60,034 bases of DNA from Bacteroidota bacterium (GCA_013289095.1 JABDAO010000006.1:1-60034), one strand, 5' to 3'; counted from the first letter of the stretch, positions 8,197 through 18,684 are shown. Translations and numbers: made by a program. The notes: generated by a model not told the origin, from the sequence alone.

Positions 8197-11100
8197 CTAC
8201 TGTTTTTCTTCAAAACTGTTAAAATACTGGGAAACTTTGACTTTATAATAAGGGCTTAATGAAGGGGGTACAGTCTTCAAAAGCTCCACTTCCCTCGACT
8301 TTAAACGGTTGTATTCAAGAAACTCATTTGTATTGCTAACATCTTGTGTTTTAGGTTGATCGGCTTTCCTTTCGGTATCCATCTCCCGCTCTTTTTCTGC
8401 CTTTTCGTAGTCCAGCATCTTGGTTAAAATCTCCTGCTGCCTCCGAATGGTTTCTTGCGTTATACGCTTATTTACCAGATCGGTTTCAGTTTCATCCATC
8501 TTTTCGGCAGTATTGCCCAGCGTCCCCCCCCCTTTACCGTCCTTTTTTTGCTGATCAGACATCTTTTGGAGCAATTCGCGTATGGCTTCCTGCTGGGCTG
8601 CCATGCGGGCAAATTCCTCGCTCATGCCCTTTCCGTCCTTGCCTTTTCCGTCCTTCATTTTTTTCATCATCTCACCCATCTGCGCATTCAGTTTCTGCTG
8701 CATCTGCCGGAGTGAGGCTCCGGTCTGTTTTTGGCCCTTTCCTCCCGGTTTGTTGCAGCTTCCGGCCCCCGGTTTGCCCTTTTTGGCGGCTTCCTGCATA
8801 TTGCTGAGGGCTTCGTTGAGCAACAAAGCCAGGTTGTTGACCGAAGTCATAGAATACTGCTGGCGTGAGGCCGCTTCGCCCGTGTTCCGATCGGCCAGAC
8901 TGGTGATGGCCTTTTCCATGTTCATATTGATAGCGCTCACCTCTTTGTTCACCATATCGCCAATAGCAGGGTTCCGTTTGCTGAGGGCAAACAAACTGTC
9001 CTCGATCATTTTTGCATCGTCCTTGAGCATATTTTGCTTTTGGGCAATTTTTACATACTGGGGGTTATCGGTTCGGGTCTTGCCCAAATCGGTCATGAGG
9101 GCCTCCTGATCAAACGAAAGCCGCACCAGGTTCTGGAGGATCTGACGCAACGCATTGACATCTTCTTCATTCTCCTGTTCGGCCATTTTTGCCTGCATCT
9201 GGGCCAGCTTCTGGCTTAGATCCTCCATCTTTTCGGCAGCTGATTTTTGTGATTTGGATGCTTTTTTGTTTTCCTTGTTTTGCAGATCCGCGCTGCTCTC
9301 CTTCATATCTTTCTGGATTTGCTGTTCCTGAGGTTCTGTGCTTTTCAGTTCATCGTGCGGTTTTTCGAGGGCATCGTTCTTTTTCTGCAGGTCTTCCAGT
9401 TGTTTCTTGATGTCCTCAAATTCCTTGTTCATCTGGTCTTGTTTGTTTTCCAGTTCTTTGGAATCCTGCTTTTTGTCTTCTGTTTTTTCAGCAAGCTTTT
9501 TCTGGTCATCGGCCAGCTTGTCGAGCCGTTCTTTGGTATCGGTCAGTTTTTTATCGAATTCCATTTGTTTGAACAACTCCAGGGTGCGGTCTAGCTCCTT
9601 CTCCAGGTCTTTGTTGCTCAGTTTCATTTTTTCGAGTTCCTCCTGCATCTTGTCCTTGTCCATGGTCTGCATGAGTTTATCAAGGTCTTTCATCTGTTTC
9701 TTCATATCCTCGGTGAGGAGCTGATCAAACAGGTCCTGGATCTGTTTCTGCTTTTCCACCAGTTTCTCGTTGTCTTTCCGGTACTCGGTCTGTTCCTGCT
9801 GGCTTTTGGAGTTTTCTTTTTTAAACTGCTCGATGCTGTTTTCCAGTTTTTGTTGTTTGTCTTTAAGCTCCTGAATTTTCTTTTTGTCTTCCCAACTGAG
9901 CGATTTTTTCTCGAGCACTTTTTTATGGAGCTCGTCGATATCTTTTTGCAGGTCTTTGGCCTTCTGGATACTCTCAGAGATATCACTTTTCACGGTCTGG
10001 CTCGATTCTTCCGATTTCTCAGCCAGCTCTTTGAGTGTAGGGGCCTGGAAGAGCATTTTCTGGCTGCGGGTAGTCTTTGGCCCATGCACCCCGTCGTTAT
10101 CAGACACTTCGAAAAAATATTCGATCTGATCGCCGGGGGCCAGGTTGAGTTTGCCCAGATCCCAGAAATACATGAACTGATCTTGGGTGAATGTGCCCGA
10201 AACAGGGATGCGTTCTGTCACATACTTCGCCCCGGCAGTGTTGCCTGCCGCAGCCGAATCTTCTTTGTGGTTGAGTTTGTAGTTAAAATTAAGCCCCGTA
10301 AAGCCATAGTCATCCTTCACTTCGCCATGATAGTACAGACGCTGTGTCGAAACAGAGTCCTTTCTTTCTTCCACCTCCATGGTAGGATACAGATCGGGAA
10401 TCACATTGATGGCATACACAACCGAATCTTTGCTTTTAATAAATTCGTTGGAGGTGGTGATCGAATACGAATCGCTTTTCAGGAACCTGTTTTTGTAACT
10501 GCACGCATTGGCCGATGGGCTGAGCAGATAGGCCGTATCCTGAAAATTAATGCGGAGACTCCGGGTATCCTTTGTATTAAAATTCCACGAAACCCTGGTG
10601 CCCGCCGGAATGACCAGATCACCCGTATTGTGCAAGACCTCGTTTTTCTTCCCGATATAGGCCGGGTAATCCAACTGAATTTCGAAATTGAGGAGCACCG
10701 GGTTAGGCAGCACGCTGATCTCGTATTCATGCGAGGTATAACCATCGGCGCTGAGTTTGAATTTGGTATTGTGTTGCAGGTTTTTGAAGACATAACTAAA
10801 ATTCACCACGTTGTCGCGGCTGAGTTTGTATTCATTGCCATCCACCAGTAAGAGCACCGTTTCGGGAATTTCCTGCCCCGTAATTTTTACCTCCAGCGAA
10901 AAATCCTGCTGCTCAATGGTCTTGAGCTGGTTGTTCACCACGTTAAAATGAAAAGGGGCTTCCCTTTCATAAAAATCGCTGTGGTGCACCAGGCGTTTTG
11001 TGCTTTCGGTAATGATGCTGGGCGAAGCAAAAACAATAAAGAGGATAAGTACCAGCGGGATGACTGCATATTTTACATAGCGCTTGTTCTGGCCCACATC

Positions 11101-11565
11101 AATAGCCGATGCAAACGGGATGGGTTTAAGCTCCCTGGTTTTTTGATCGATCGAAGCCTCCAGCAAGGTAAGGCTGGAGGTATTTGAGTGGGTGATGCCC
11201 GCTTGGGCAACTGCTTTACGAAGCTGGAGCAGGTTCAGGAGTTTATCTTTTACTTCCGAAAAATGTTTCCCGATGATTTCGGCAGCCTGTTCATTGCTGA
11301 TGACAACCCCGATCTTGTTGAGTTTTGATAACGGAATGAAGATATATCGGCCGGCGATAGCAAGCACGGATAAAACAAGGGTATAAAACAGGATGGTACG
11401 GATGGTGGTATCAAAATGTGCGTATGATTCAAGCAGGGCCACGGCCAGATAAAATCCAAGGATCAGCCCGGTGGAATAAAGCAGGCCTTTGATAAGCTGG
11501 TTTTTGTAATACTTACGTATAAATTCGTCCAGCTTTTGTACTAAGATGTCTTCCTGATAATCCAT
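8197..11565 (-). CDS. DUF4175 family membrane-anchored coiled-coil protein
   Basis: 1122 residues from the ATG at 11565 (MDYQEDILVQKLDEF); the frame stays open to 11667 but the added part is unlike the family. Two transmembrane segments lie near residues 20-80 and a third near 165-190 (YAVIPLVLILFIVF). A beta-rich periplasmic-type region follows to about residue 520, and then a very long Lys/Glu/Gln-rich coiled coil to about 800 and a Gln/Lys/Gly-rich, Met-rich tail. This is the DUF4175 architecture, of unknown function. The conserved order with the RsbW-like ATPase and ybeY suggests a housekeeping role in the envelope. Confidence 0.88.
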   Translation of the reverse strand: MDYQEDILVQKLDEFIRKYYKNQLIKGLLYSTGLILGFYLAVALLESYAHFDTTIRTILFYTLVLSVLAIAGRYIFIPLSKLNKIGVVISNEQAAEIIGKHFSEVKDKLLNLLQLRKAVAQAGITHSNTSSLTLLEASIDQKTRELKPIPFASAIDVGQNKRYVKYAVIPLVLILFIVFASPSIITESTKRLVHHSDFYEREAPFHFNVVNNQLKTIEQQDFSLEVKITGQEIPETVLLLVDGNEYKLSRDNVVNFSYVFKNLQHNTKFKLSADGYTSHEYEISVLPNPVLLNFEIQLDYPAYIGKKNEVLHNTGDLVIPAGTRVSWNFNTKDTRSLRINFQDTAYLLSPSANACSYKNRFLKSDSYSITTSNEFIKSKDSVVYAINVIPDLYPTMEVEERKDSVSTQRLYYHGEVKDDYGFTGLNFNYKLNHKEDSAAAGNTAGAKYVTERIPVSGTFTQDQFMYFWDLGKLNLAPGDQIEYFFEVSDNDGVHGPKTTRSQKMLFQAPTLKELAEKSEESSQTVKSDISESIQKAKDLQKDIDELHKKVLEKKSLSWEDKKKIQELKDKQQKLENSIEQFKKENSKSQQEQTEYRKDNEKLVEKQKQIQDLFDQLLTEDMKKQMKDLDKLMQTMDKDKMQEELEKMKLSNKDLEKELDRTLELFKQMEFDKKLTDTKERLDKLADDQKKLAEKTEDKKQDSKELENKQDQMNKEFEDIKKQLEDLQKKNDALEKPHDELKSTEPQEQQIQKDMKESSADLQNKENKKASKSQKSAAEKMEDLSQKLAQMQAKMAEQENEEDVNALRQILQNLVRLSFDQEALMTDLGKTRTDNPQYVKIAQKQNMLKDDAKMIEDSLFALSKRNPAIGDMVNKEVSAINMNMEKAITSLADRNTGEAASRQQYSMTSVNNLALLLNEALSNMQEAAKKGKPGAGSCNKPGGKGQKQTGASLRQMQQKLNAQMGEMMKKMKDGKGKDGKGMSEEFARMAAQQEAIRELLQKMSDQQKKDGKGGGTLGNTAEKMDETETDLVNKRITQETIRRQQEILTKMLDYEKAEKEREMDTERKADQPKTQDVSNTNEFLEYNRLKSREVELLKTVPPSLSPYYKVKVSQYFNSFEEKQ

Positions 11566-11813
11566 AGCGCCTGGCATCTTCAATCCCGAGGAGCGGAAAC
11601 AAGCATGCCAAGCAAATTTAACACTATTTAGGGGAGAATCCCGTGTCTTGATTGCTGGGGGTGACATTTTAACAGATATTAGGAGAATTACCCGCCCGGG
11701 AAACCTGAGATGCCGGCCTTAATCCTCAGAATCAGAGAAATAGTTGACAAATGGGGGAAAGAATACTGGCCCCGGCCCTTCTTCCATGGAAATTGCTATT
11801 AAATTTACCCTAG

Positions 11814-12347
11814 ATGAAGTTCGAATCCAACGCCGAGTTTAAGGAATTGTGTGAAACCTGGAATGTTCCGGAAGATCTTCGGTTTGACCTGGTCTTGCCT
11901 CCGGGGGTAGTGCAAATCCTGGATGATGATATTATCGAAAACAAATATGGCATACGGCTTAAAAAAAACGGTTCGGCAAACCCGCCCAATGGCAATCAGG
12001 ACCTGAATAAATCACAAGCGGAAGACAGCAACAATCATTTTCATGTCGATTGGTTTGTAAAACCCTTGTCGAACGAGGGTGTGTTCCGTCTGGGTCTTAA
12101 AACAATGCTGGAGCTTGCTGAGAAATTCAGGGCAAAAGGGTATAAGGATATCTGTTTTACCTATTCCTTTATGTCAACCGATATGCGTAAGCAATGGAAT
12201 AAAAAACATGGTTTTGACGAAGAACCCGAAGACGAAAGCTATATCAGCGAGCGATTGAGCTTTCACCGGCTGAGGGCGGGAGAAACGGTTCTCGAATTTG
12301 ATCCGAAGATGCGGAAGTTTGAAGCATTGCTGCTGATCAAGATATAG
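11814..12347 (+). CDS. Hypothetical cytosolic protein
   Basis: 177 residues, no signal peptide or membrane segment. I do not recognise the family. The sequence is well mixed in composition and ends cleanly, so it is probably real. Features: a Pro/Asp-rich start (WNVPEDLRFDLVLPPGVVQ), a linker rich in Asn/Gln, then an alpha/beta half with FRLGLKTMLELAEKFRAKGY and a charged EEPEDESYISERL segment. It is divergent to the DUF4175 operon, about 250 bp away. Confidence 0.55.
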   Translation: MKFESNAEFKELCETWNVPEDLRFDLVLPPGVVQILDDDIIENKYGIRLKKNGSANPPNGNQDLNKSQAEDSNNHFHVDWFVKPLSNEGVFRLGLKTMLELAEKFRAKGYKDICFTYSFMSTDMRKQWNKKHGFDEEPEDESYISERLSFHRLRAGETVLEFDPKMRKFEALLLIKI

Positions 12348-12434
12348 GGCCTAACCAGGCCAAAACAACGCGTTAAACTCCTTAACGGGTTCTGTTCTTA
12401 TCAGTTTTCTTACCCGACACCGAAGGAAAAACGC

Positions 12435-12842
12435 TTACGGACGCATGGCTTTTAAGGTAACCGCTTCAGCCTCGTCCATACAGATGTAGGCATGGCTGTA
12501 ATCGCCAAACTTGGGATATTGAGATGCCGTTGTGATGCACAATGCGGCATGATGGCAATGGGCGGTATAAACCAGCTTTGAAAACTGCTGCCGGTATTTT
12601 TTCTGTTTAAAATTCTTCTTCAGATCTCCCGAAGCAGAAAACTGAAACTGCGAAACCGTTTCCACCAGCATGGCCCGGTTTTGCGCTTCGTTGCTGATCT
12701 TCGAACGGATCATCACGTTCCAGCCATAGAGATTGGCCGAAATTTTTTCGGGCAATTCAAAATCGGTCTCCACCACATTTGCGGATGAAGCTGCAAGGAG
12801 CTTTTTCTTGATCAGGTAGACATTCCTCAGGTGTAGTTTCAT
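12435..12842 (-). CDS. Hypothetical protein
   Basis: 135 residues with a basic N-terminus (MKLHLRNVYLIKKKLLAASS) and no clear signal peptide. One segment has clustered His and Cys (YTAHCHHAALCIT), which could bind metal, but no known motif is complete. Codon use resembles the neighbouring genes. The function is not recognised. Confidence 0.5.
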   Translation of the reverse strand: MKLHLRNVYLIKKKLLAASSANVVETDFELPEKISANLYGWNVMIRSKISNEAQNRAMLVETVSQFQFSASGDLKKNFKQKKYRQQFSKLVYTAHCHHAALCITTASQYPKFGDYSHAYICMDEAEAVTLKAMRP

Positions 12843-13387
12843 GGGTTTTGGTTTTTATGAATTGTGACTTCATGCTGAAAATCAGTTTTCTGTGCGCCCT
12901 CACTAATAATTACTCTTTTTCGTTCATTGCAATTGATGATTATGCTCAACCTTCCAGACTAAAAACTCAATGTCGTTTTACATATTACATTACACGCTTA
13001 TTTATAATCATTTTTATTATATTAACCCCTAAGCTCCTTCCTTTTTTAACATTCAACCTATATGTTTAGATATCAAAACATCAATATTACAGGATAAGAA
13101 TAACATTCCGTGTAGTACAAACAACTACATTTACTATAATTAATACACAATTTTATCTCATACAGTATCTTATTTTAATATTTATATATAAGTAATTTAA
13201 CATATTTTAACACCAAAACGATAGAACTCTTGTTCCAAAAGACGAGAATTAATTTTTACAATATGCTGTATATCTATTAATTACATACATATTGAAGGTA
13301 AATCCGCAGTTTGTAAGGCGAGGCTAAGATGCAGATAAATTGATAGGTAATTAACAATATCATAAATATTGCACCAGGCATGCAATC
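12843..13387. other. Very AT-rich gene-free stretch
   Basis: About 12,860-13,330 is far richer in A and T than the sequence around it, with many TTAAT/TATATA steps and no convincing gene. It ends at a type A element. It may be an H-NS-like/AT-hook binding zone, a curved regulatory region or the scar of an insertion; none can be told apart from sequence alone. Confidence 0.55.
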
Positions 13388-13550
13388 TTTATCCCGCAAT
13401 CATGCATTAGAGACACGCCTTCACGCTCAAAAGGCCATCAGCGCTGCCGCCCAGCGGGATAACCCGTCTCCCGATGTCTATCGGGACGCAAACAAGCTTA
13501 ACGCACGTTGCATTAGCCTGTTACACGGCTAATGCAAAACAAGGGTTTAT
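13388..13550 (+). repeat. Interspersed element type A, copy 2
   Basis: The cleanest copy. It has TTTATCCCGC..GCGGGATAACCC at the 5' side, the hairpin TCCCGAT-GTCT-ATCGGGA in the middle, GCTTAACGCACGTTGC, the terminal 9-bp hairpin GCATTAGCC..GGCTAATGC, and the end AGGGTTTAT. It lies between AT-rich DNA and the 3' end of a methyltransferase gene. Confidence 0.82.
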
Positions 13551-13629
13551 TGAAGTATATGCTCGCGCAGACACCGGTTAGCATAAACCGGTGGAGCAAG
13601 ATCTGGTCTTGGAGGAAGTAGGGGGATTA

Positions 13630-14532
13630 TTAAACAGAGGCGCTCTCAAAAGAGCGAAACCTTCCAAAAACCCCGAGCGGGAGCTTGTTTCCGGCGGTGG
13701 CTTGCAGAAACAGTTCTCCTGTCTCCACCCTTCCATGCGCGGAAGGCTTGATGAGGTTTTCGATTATAAGCGATGAAAAACCAAGCGAATACGCGTTTAG
13801 GATCAAAAAATGCCCCCGGGGATCCAGAAGTTGAATAACCCCCTTCATCATTTCGTTGATATTGTCTTCCAGCTTCCATTTTTCTCCATTCGGACCATGC
13901 CCGAAGGCAGGAGGATCGAGGATAATGCCGTTGTATTTATTGCCGCGTTTTTCTTCCCGTTTTACAAATTTCAATGCATCTTCAACAACCCAGCGGATAT
14001 TTTCGAGCGTTGAGAGATCCATATTCTCCCTTGCCCAGCTAACCACCTGTTTAATGGAATCGACATGGGTCACGTCGGCTCCGGCAGCTTTGGCTGCAAG
14101 CGACGCGCCTCCGGTATAGGCAAAGAGGTTCAGAAAACGTGGGGTTTCACCAGGAAGCAACCGTTGCACCTGGCGAACGGAATCGGCAATATATTCCCAG
14201 TTCGAAGCCTGTTCGGGGAAGATGCCTACATGTTTAAACGAAGTAAGCCCCAGCCGAAACCGGAGTTCAGGCCCTTTTCCCTGCAGGGCATATTTTATCT
14301 GCCATTGATCGGGCATCTTATGCAATGTTTTCCACTCACCGGCCGAACTGGACCGGGGCACGAATTTTACATGTGCACGCTGTTCCCATTCTTTTACAGA
14401 AAGGGTACGGTCCCATACCGCCTGAGGTTCGGGCCGTATCGTCAGATAATTTCCGAACCGCTCGAGTTTCTCAAAATCGCCGACGTCAATCAGTTCGTAA
14501 TCTTTCCAATAAGCTGGGGTGAGAAATTGCAT
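13630..14532 (-). CDS. Class I SAM-dependent methyltransferase, RlmI-like
   Basis: 300 residues. The SAM-binding motif I region is NLFAYTGGAS (FAYTGG at 137-142), with acidic VTHVDS after it and motif IV DPPAFGHG at 206-213, a set typical of 23S rRNA cytosine-5 methyltransferases of the RlmI/RlmK branch and of Bacteroidota homologues. The N-terminal 90 residues are divergent and lack a clear PUA domain, so the exact target is uncertain. Cytosolic. It diverges from the T9SS gene at 14667. Confidence 0.8.
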   Translation of the reverse strand: MQFLTPAYWKDYELIDVGDFEKLERFGNYLTIRPEPQAVWDRTLSVKEWEQRAHVKFVPRSSSAGEWKTLHKMPDQWQIKYALQGKGPELRFRLGLTSFKHVGIFPEQASNWEYIADSVRQVQRLLPGETPRFLNLFAYTGGASLAAKAAGADVTHVDSIKQVVSWARENMDLSTLENIRWVVEDALKFVKREEKRGNKYNGIILDPPAFGHGPNGEKWKLEDNINEMMKGVIQLLDPRGHFLILNAYSLGFSSLIIENLIKPSAHGRVETGELFLQATAGNKLPLGVFGRFRSFESASV

Positions 14533-14618
14533 GGGCTCAAAGGTAAAGAAATCTCTCTCTGTAACCAGTGGAAGGGCTGAACGAATAAAAGAGCAGCATG
14601 AACGAATAAAAGAACATC

Positions 14619-14649
14619 CTTGTTTTCTATCTTATTTCGCCTATATTTG
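14619..14649 (+). promoter_or_regulatory. Bacteroidota-type promoter
   Basis: The -7 box TATATTTG (14642-14649) fits TAnnTTTG exactly. The -33 box CTTG (14619-14622) lies exactly 19 bases upstream and matches TTTG in three of four positions. The next gene starts at 14667, giving a leader of about 10 bases. Confidence 0.6.
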
Positions 14650-14666
14650 GTTCTCAATCTCCAAAC

Positions 14667-16787
14667 ATGCTGCGCTATCACACTGCCCTGTTCCTGCTTC
14701 TGGCAGGTTTTTCGATGCTGCCTGCCCAGGTACTAAACCTTCCGGCAAGGAACCCGGCGGCGCTCAACGGCACTCAATTCATTGCTACGATCAATTCGCC
14801 TACACTCTCGCTGACAAACCGGGAAGACCTGATCTATACACAGATCAGCGGAGGAAATGTGCCTTCTTTCTACCGCAATCTGGTGCCTGTTACTTCCTCG
14901 GCTGTGATCTCGGGGGTCACCCAATCGCTTACCTATTATGTAGCCCCCGATTATCTGATGGTTGGAACAGATACCAACTATTTTCTGTGCCCCATGAGCC
15001 CTATGCTGGCCACCAAAATAGCCGACTTTACGGGATGTACCCTGCCTTCACGCAAAATGGTAAACGATATCTATGCCGCCGCTACTGTAAAGCTGGCGCC
15101 TCAGCCTATCCCGCCTTCATCGCAAATGAGTACGGTTCCGGTTTTTACGGCCTACAATGATTCTGTACGCAAACAGCGTGATTCGGTGATTGTCGCCCAT
15201 CCACTCGGCGAACTTACCGGTGGAGACAAAAAAGATGTGACAATCAGTAATCTGATTTACACAACAGCAAACCGGGTTGTAATATACGGCTGGCATACTT
15301 CGATCGGAAACCCCATTCAACCGCTTTCAAATATCCATGCCGATACCTATATGGATTACAGCCATGGCATCCGTCTGGTACAGAACAGCTGTGTCTATAA
15401 CGGAACCCCGACTACGATCAAAGACATACTCATCTCTTCAACACTCAATACCTTGCTGAGCGATGAAGGTTCGATGGCACAGCCTCAGTATCCGTATGAC
15501 GGTGTCATTCCGTCAACCCCGGCTTCGTTTGCCGTGCTCCGCGGAAGCAGTACCACACTACAGGTGCTGGTAAGCAACGACACCGCCGTAACCGGGTACA
15601 ATATCTATTTAAGCACAGACGGCATCAATTTCAATGCACCGGTATTGCTCCCAAAGACCTCACTCCTCCTTACCGGTCTCACACCCAACACCGTTTACTA
15701 TGTGAAACTATCGGCAAACAATTCAATTACCGGTCTGACCTCGGGTATTTCATTCCTGCTCGCTGCCACTACAAGCTCACAAGCTGACAGCACCTTGCTG
15801 GTTTATGGTTTCGACCGGGTGATTACCGGAAATACCTACAATTGGGTGATCCAGCATGGCCAGGCTTTCGCGGCAGGAGGAAAAATTTTTTCCTCTGCTA
15901 CCCATCAGGCAATCGAAAATCACCTGCTGCCGTTGACCAACTATGCCATTGCCGATTATATCCTCGGTGAAGAAAGCACCGCAAACCAAACATTCAGCGA
16001 TACCGATCAGGTCTTGTTTGCAGCCTACCTGAACCAGGGAGGACATCTGTTTGCCTCGGGTTCTGAAATTGCCTGGGACCTCGACAAAAACGGCACAACC
16101 GCCGACCGTTCGTTTTTCAACAATTATTTAAAATCATCGTTTATCGCCGATTCTCCCAACAATCTGGTGTCTACCTATTATTCCGATTATACTTCTGTCT
16201 GCCCTTCTTCCATCTTTTCGGGCAGCGACAGCATCACCTTTGATAATGGGACACATGGCACGTACAATGTAGGTTATCCGGATGTCGTCTCCGTCGTAAA
16301 CGGAGGCATCCCCGATATGCATTATGCCACCTCCAATACCGATTATGGGGGGGTGCACTTTGCAGGTCTGTTTCCGGGTGGAACAAAGCCAGGCAAGATG
16401 ATGTATCTCTGTTTTCCTTTCGAGACCATCTACCCCATAGCGGCAAGAGATACCGTGATGGCCCACATCATCCGCTTTTTCGACGGAAATCTGGGTCTGA
16501 TCTCCGGCCTGGCAGGTGTAGATGAAAATGCGATAAGCCTCAAACTCTATCCAAACCCGGTGGCGGGCGAAGGGCTGGTACAATTCTCTCTGCCTAAATC
16601 CGATCGGGTTTCGCTTACCTTGTACGATGCATCGGGGCGCAGCCTGCGCACATTGGCTGATCAGGACTTTCAACAAGGTGTTCAACGCGTTGGGGTAAAC
16701 CGTGAAGGATTACCCCCGGGCTTGTATTTTATACACCTGTTAACTTCTTCTACTTCGGCAACTGTTTCATTCCTGGTGGTAGACTGA
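14667..16787 (+). CDS. Secreted Fn3 / T9SS type A protein
   Basis: 706 residues. Signal peptide (MLRYHTALFLLLAGFSMLPAQ). An N-terminal domain of about 270 residues contains YMDYSHGIRLVQ and LLSDEGSM, blocks I recall from a conserved family of secreted bacterial proteins. A fibronectin type III-like domain spans about 285-370 (the VTGYNIYLSTDG and LTGLTPNTVYYVKLSA strands). A large domain with GFDRVITGNTYNW and a GGHLFASGSEIAW segment follows. A T9SS type A sorting domain closes the protein (LKLYPNPVAGEGL, LYDASGRSLRT, GLYFIHLL). Related proteins are sometimes annotated as xanthan lyase or golvesin-like without proof. The substrate is unknown. Confidence 0.85.
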   Translation: MLRYHTALFLLLAGFSMLPAQVLNLPARNPAALNGTQFIATINSPTLSLTNREDLIYTQISGGNVPSFYRNLVPVTSSAVISGVTQSLTYYVAPDYLMVGTDTNYFLCPMSPMLATKIADFTGCTLPSRKMVNDIYAAATVKLAPQPIPPSSQMSTVPVFTAYNDSVRKQRDSVIVAHPLGELTGGDKKDVTISNLIYTTANRVVIYGWHTSIGNPIQPLSNIHADTYMDYSHGIRLVQNSCVYNGTPTTIKDILISSTLNTLLSDEGSMAQPQYPYDGVIPSTPASFAVLRGSSTTLQVLVSNDTAVTGYNIYLSTDGINFNAPVLLPKTSLLLTGLTPNTVYYVKLSANNSITGLTSGISFLLAATTSSQADSTLLVYGFDRVITGNTYNWVIQHGQAFAAGGKIFSSATHQAIENHLLPLTNYAIADYILGEESTANQTFSDTDQVLFAAYLNQGGHLFASGSEIAWDLDKNGTTADRSFFNNYLKSSFIADSPNNLVSTYYSDYTSVCPSSIFSGSDSITFDNGTHGTYNVGYPDVVSVVNGGIPDMHYATSNTDYGGVHFAGLFPGGTKPGKMMYLCFPFETIYPIAARDTVMAHIIRFFDGNLGLISGLAGVDENAISLKLYPNPVAGEGLVQFSLPKSDRVSLTLYDASGRSLRTLADQDFQQGVQRVGVNREGLPPGLYFIHLLTSSTSATVSFLVVD

Positions 16788-17073
16788 TCTCCTGCGTCTC
16801 CATTCAATAACAAAGCCTGACCGGATACACGGCCAAAAACACGGTGTACCTATAGAACGGGACAATCCGGACAGGCCTAACCGCTTAGCCCGATGATTAT
16901 TGGGGCCTTTTAAAGCGGCTAAAAACCGGCATATCAATGCCAGCGCCGGCGCTCCTCCCGAGCCATGCCTGGCATGAACCGGTGCAGCTTGTTCATTTCT
17001 CCCTGTATAACTAATCCTCATCCTTCTTTGCAGGCGTCGGGAATCAATGTATTTTCGAAAAAATATTTTACGT

Positions 17074-18684
17074 ATGAGTAGTCAAAAGACATCCCAATCG
17101 TCGTTAATTACGCTCATCTCGGTATTCTTTTTCTGGGGGTTCCTCGCTGCTTCGAATGGTATTTTTATTCCCTTTTGCAAAGCGCATTTCAACCTTACAC
17201 AAATGGAGTCGCAGCTGATCGACAGTTCTTTTTACGGGGCCTATTTTATCGGTTCCTTTCTGCTGTACCTATTCTCGGTGGCCAACGGAACAGATATCCT
17301 GAACAAAATAGGTTACCGTAAAGGCATCATTTATGGGTTACTTGTTTCCATAGCCGGGGCATTCTCGATGATCTATGCTGTCAATACCGGTTCGTTTCAG
17401 TTTATCCTGGGCGCTTTTTTTATCATTGCCCTGGGGTTCTCTCTTCAGCAGACCGCAGCCAACCCCTTTGCCATAGCACTGGGCGACCCTTCTACCGGAG
17501 CACACCGCCTCAACCTGGGTGGGGGTGTAAATTCATTTGGCACCACCATCGGGCCCTTGCTTGTGAGTTTCGTGCTTTTCGGCAGTATTGCAGGCGCCGG
17601 GGCCAAAGGCGCTGACATCAGCTCCATCAACAAGCTCTATCTGATCCTTGCGGCCGTCTTCCTCCTTGTTGTATTGATCTTTGCATTTAGCCGGATGCCA
17701 CAGGTGGTGAGCGAAGAAAAATTTGAACGCACCAACCGAGCCAGCGGCGCTCTGTTCCTGCTTACAACCCTGTTGCTGGTTGTCATCGCGCTTGGAATGT
17801 ATACCGATTTGAACCGGGTGATCCTGCTGGGCGCCTGTCTGCTGGGCATCCTTGGAATATTGATCCGTTCACTCATCGCCGCAGGTAAAAACGGAGCAGG
17901 CTGGGGCGCGATGCGTTATCCGCAGCTGGTACTGGGCATGATCGCCATTTTTGTTTACGTAGGCGTTGAAGTATCTATTCAAAGCAACCTGGGGGCTCTT
18001 TTAAAAACACCTGATTTTGGGGAAATAGATGAAGCCCATATTTCGCAGTATGTCTCCCTTTATTGGGGAAGTCTGATGATCGGACGATGGGTCGGGGCCA
18101 TTACCGTTTTCAAACCCCGGGGAATCTGGAAACACCTGCTTACCGTGATTGTTCCTATCCTTGCTTTTGGTCTGGTATTGGGGGTAAACATCCTGAAAGG
18201 GAACGAAATTTCGGCGCTTGTTCCGTATCTGGGTTGTATTGCCGTGCTGATCACTGGTTTTTTCTTTGCACAGGAGAAACCGGCACGCACGCTCATCCTG
18301 TTCGCAGTGCTGGCTATGTGTGCCATGGTCATCGGCCTGTTCACCACCGGCCGGATTTCCATTTTTGCCTTTCTCAGCGGAGGCTTGTTTTGCTCGGTGA
18401 TGTGGCCCTGCATCTTTTCACTCTCTATCGCCGGTCTGGGCAAATACACCAGCCAGGGAGCCGCCTTCCTGATTATGATGATCCTGGGCGGGGCCATTAT
18501 TCCGCCTTTGCAGGGCAGCCTGGCCGACAGTCGGGTAGGGATTCATTTTTCGTATGTCATCCCGGTGGCTTGTTTCGCTTATCTTGCATGCTATGGCTGG
18601 AGAGTACGTTTGGTGCTGAAACGTCAGGGCATAGACTATGATGATGCCATCGCACAGCAGTCGGGGTCAGAGCCTGGAATCTAG
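17074..18684 (+). CDS. MFS sugar transporter, FucP/NagP-like
   Basis: 536 residues from the ATG at 17074 (MSSQKTSQSS); an in-frame ATG at 17047 is also possible. A major facilitator of the fucose/glucose/N-acetylglucosamine proton-symporter branch: early FFFWGFLAASNGIFIPF, then GFSLQQTAANPFAIALG and HRLNLGGGVNSFGTTIGP, all typical. It is longer than the usual 410-440 residues, with extra membrane segments in the middle (about 230-290), a form seen in Bacteroidota. The neighbours (ROK kinase, GH20 hexosaminidase, glycosylasparaginase) make GlcNAc or a related amino sugar the likely substrate; that is inference. First gene of a tight same-strand run to 26321. Confidence 0.85.
   Translation: MSSQKTSQSSLITLISVFFFWGFLAASNGIFIPFCKAHFNLTQMESQLIDSSFYGAYFIGSFLLYLFSVANGTDILNKIGYRKGIIYGLLVSIAGAFSMIYAVNTGSFQFILGAFFIIALGFSLQQTAANPFAIALGDPSTGAHRLNLGGGVNSFGTTIGPLLVSFVLFGSIAGAGAKGADISSINKLYLILAAVFLLVVLIFAFSRMPQVVSEEKFERTNRASGALFLLTTLLLVVIALGMYTDLNRVILLGACLLGILGILIRSLIAAGKNGAGWGAMRYPQLVLGMIAIFVYVGVEVSIQSNLGALLKTPDFGEIDEAHISQYVSLYWGSLMIGRWVGAITVFKPRGIWKHLLTVIVPILAFGLVLGVNILKGNEISALVPYLGCIAVLITGFFFAQEKPARTLILFAVLAMCAMVIGLFTTGRISIFAFLSGGLFCSVMWPCIFSLSIAGLGKYTSQGAAFLIMMILGGAIIPPLQGSLADSRVGIHFSYVIPVACFAYLACYGWRVRLVLKRQGIDYDDAIAQQSGSEPGI

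Noticed and set aside
9850..10851. 333-codon plus-strand frame
   Set aside because: Shadow of the DUF4175 gene; hydrophobic composition is a product of the opposite strand.
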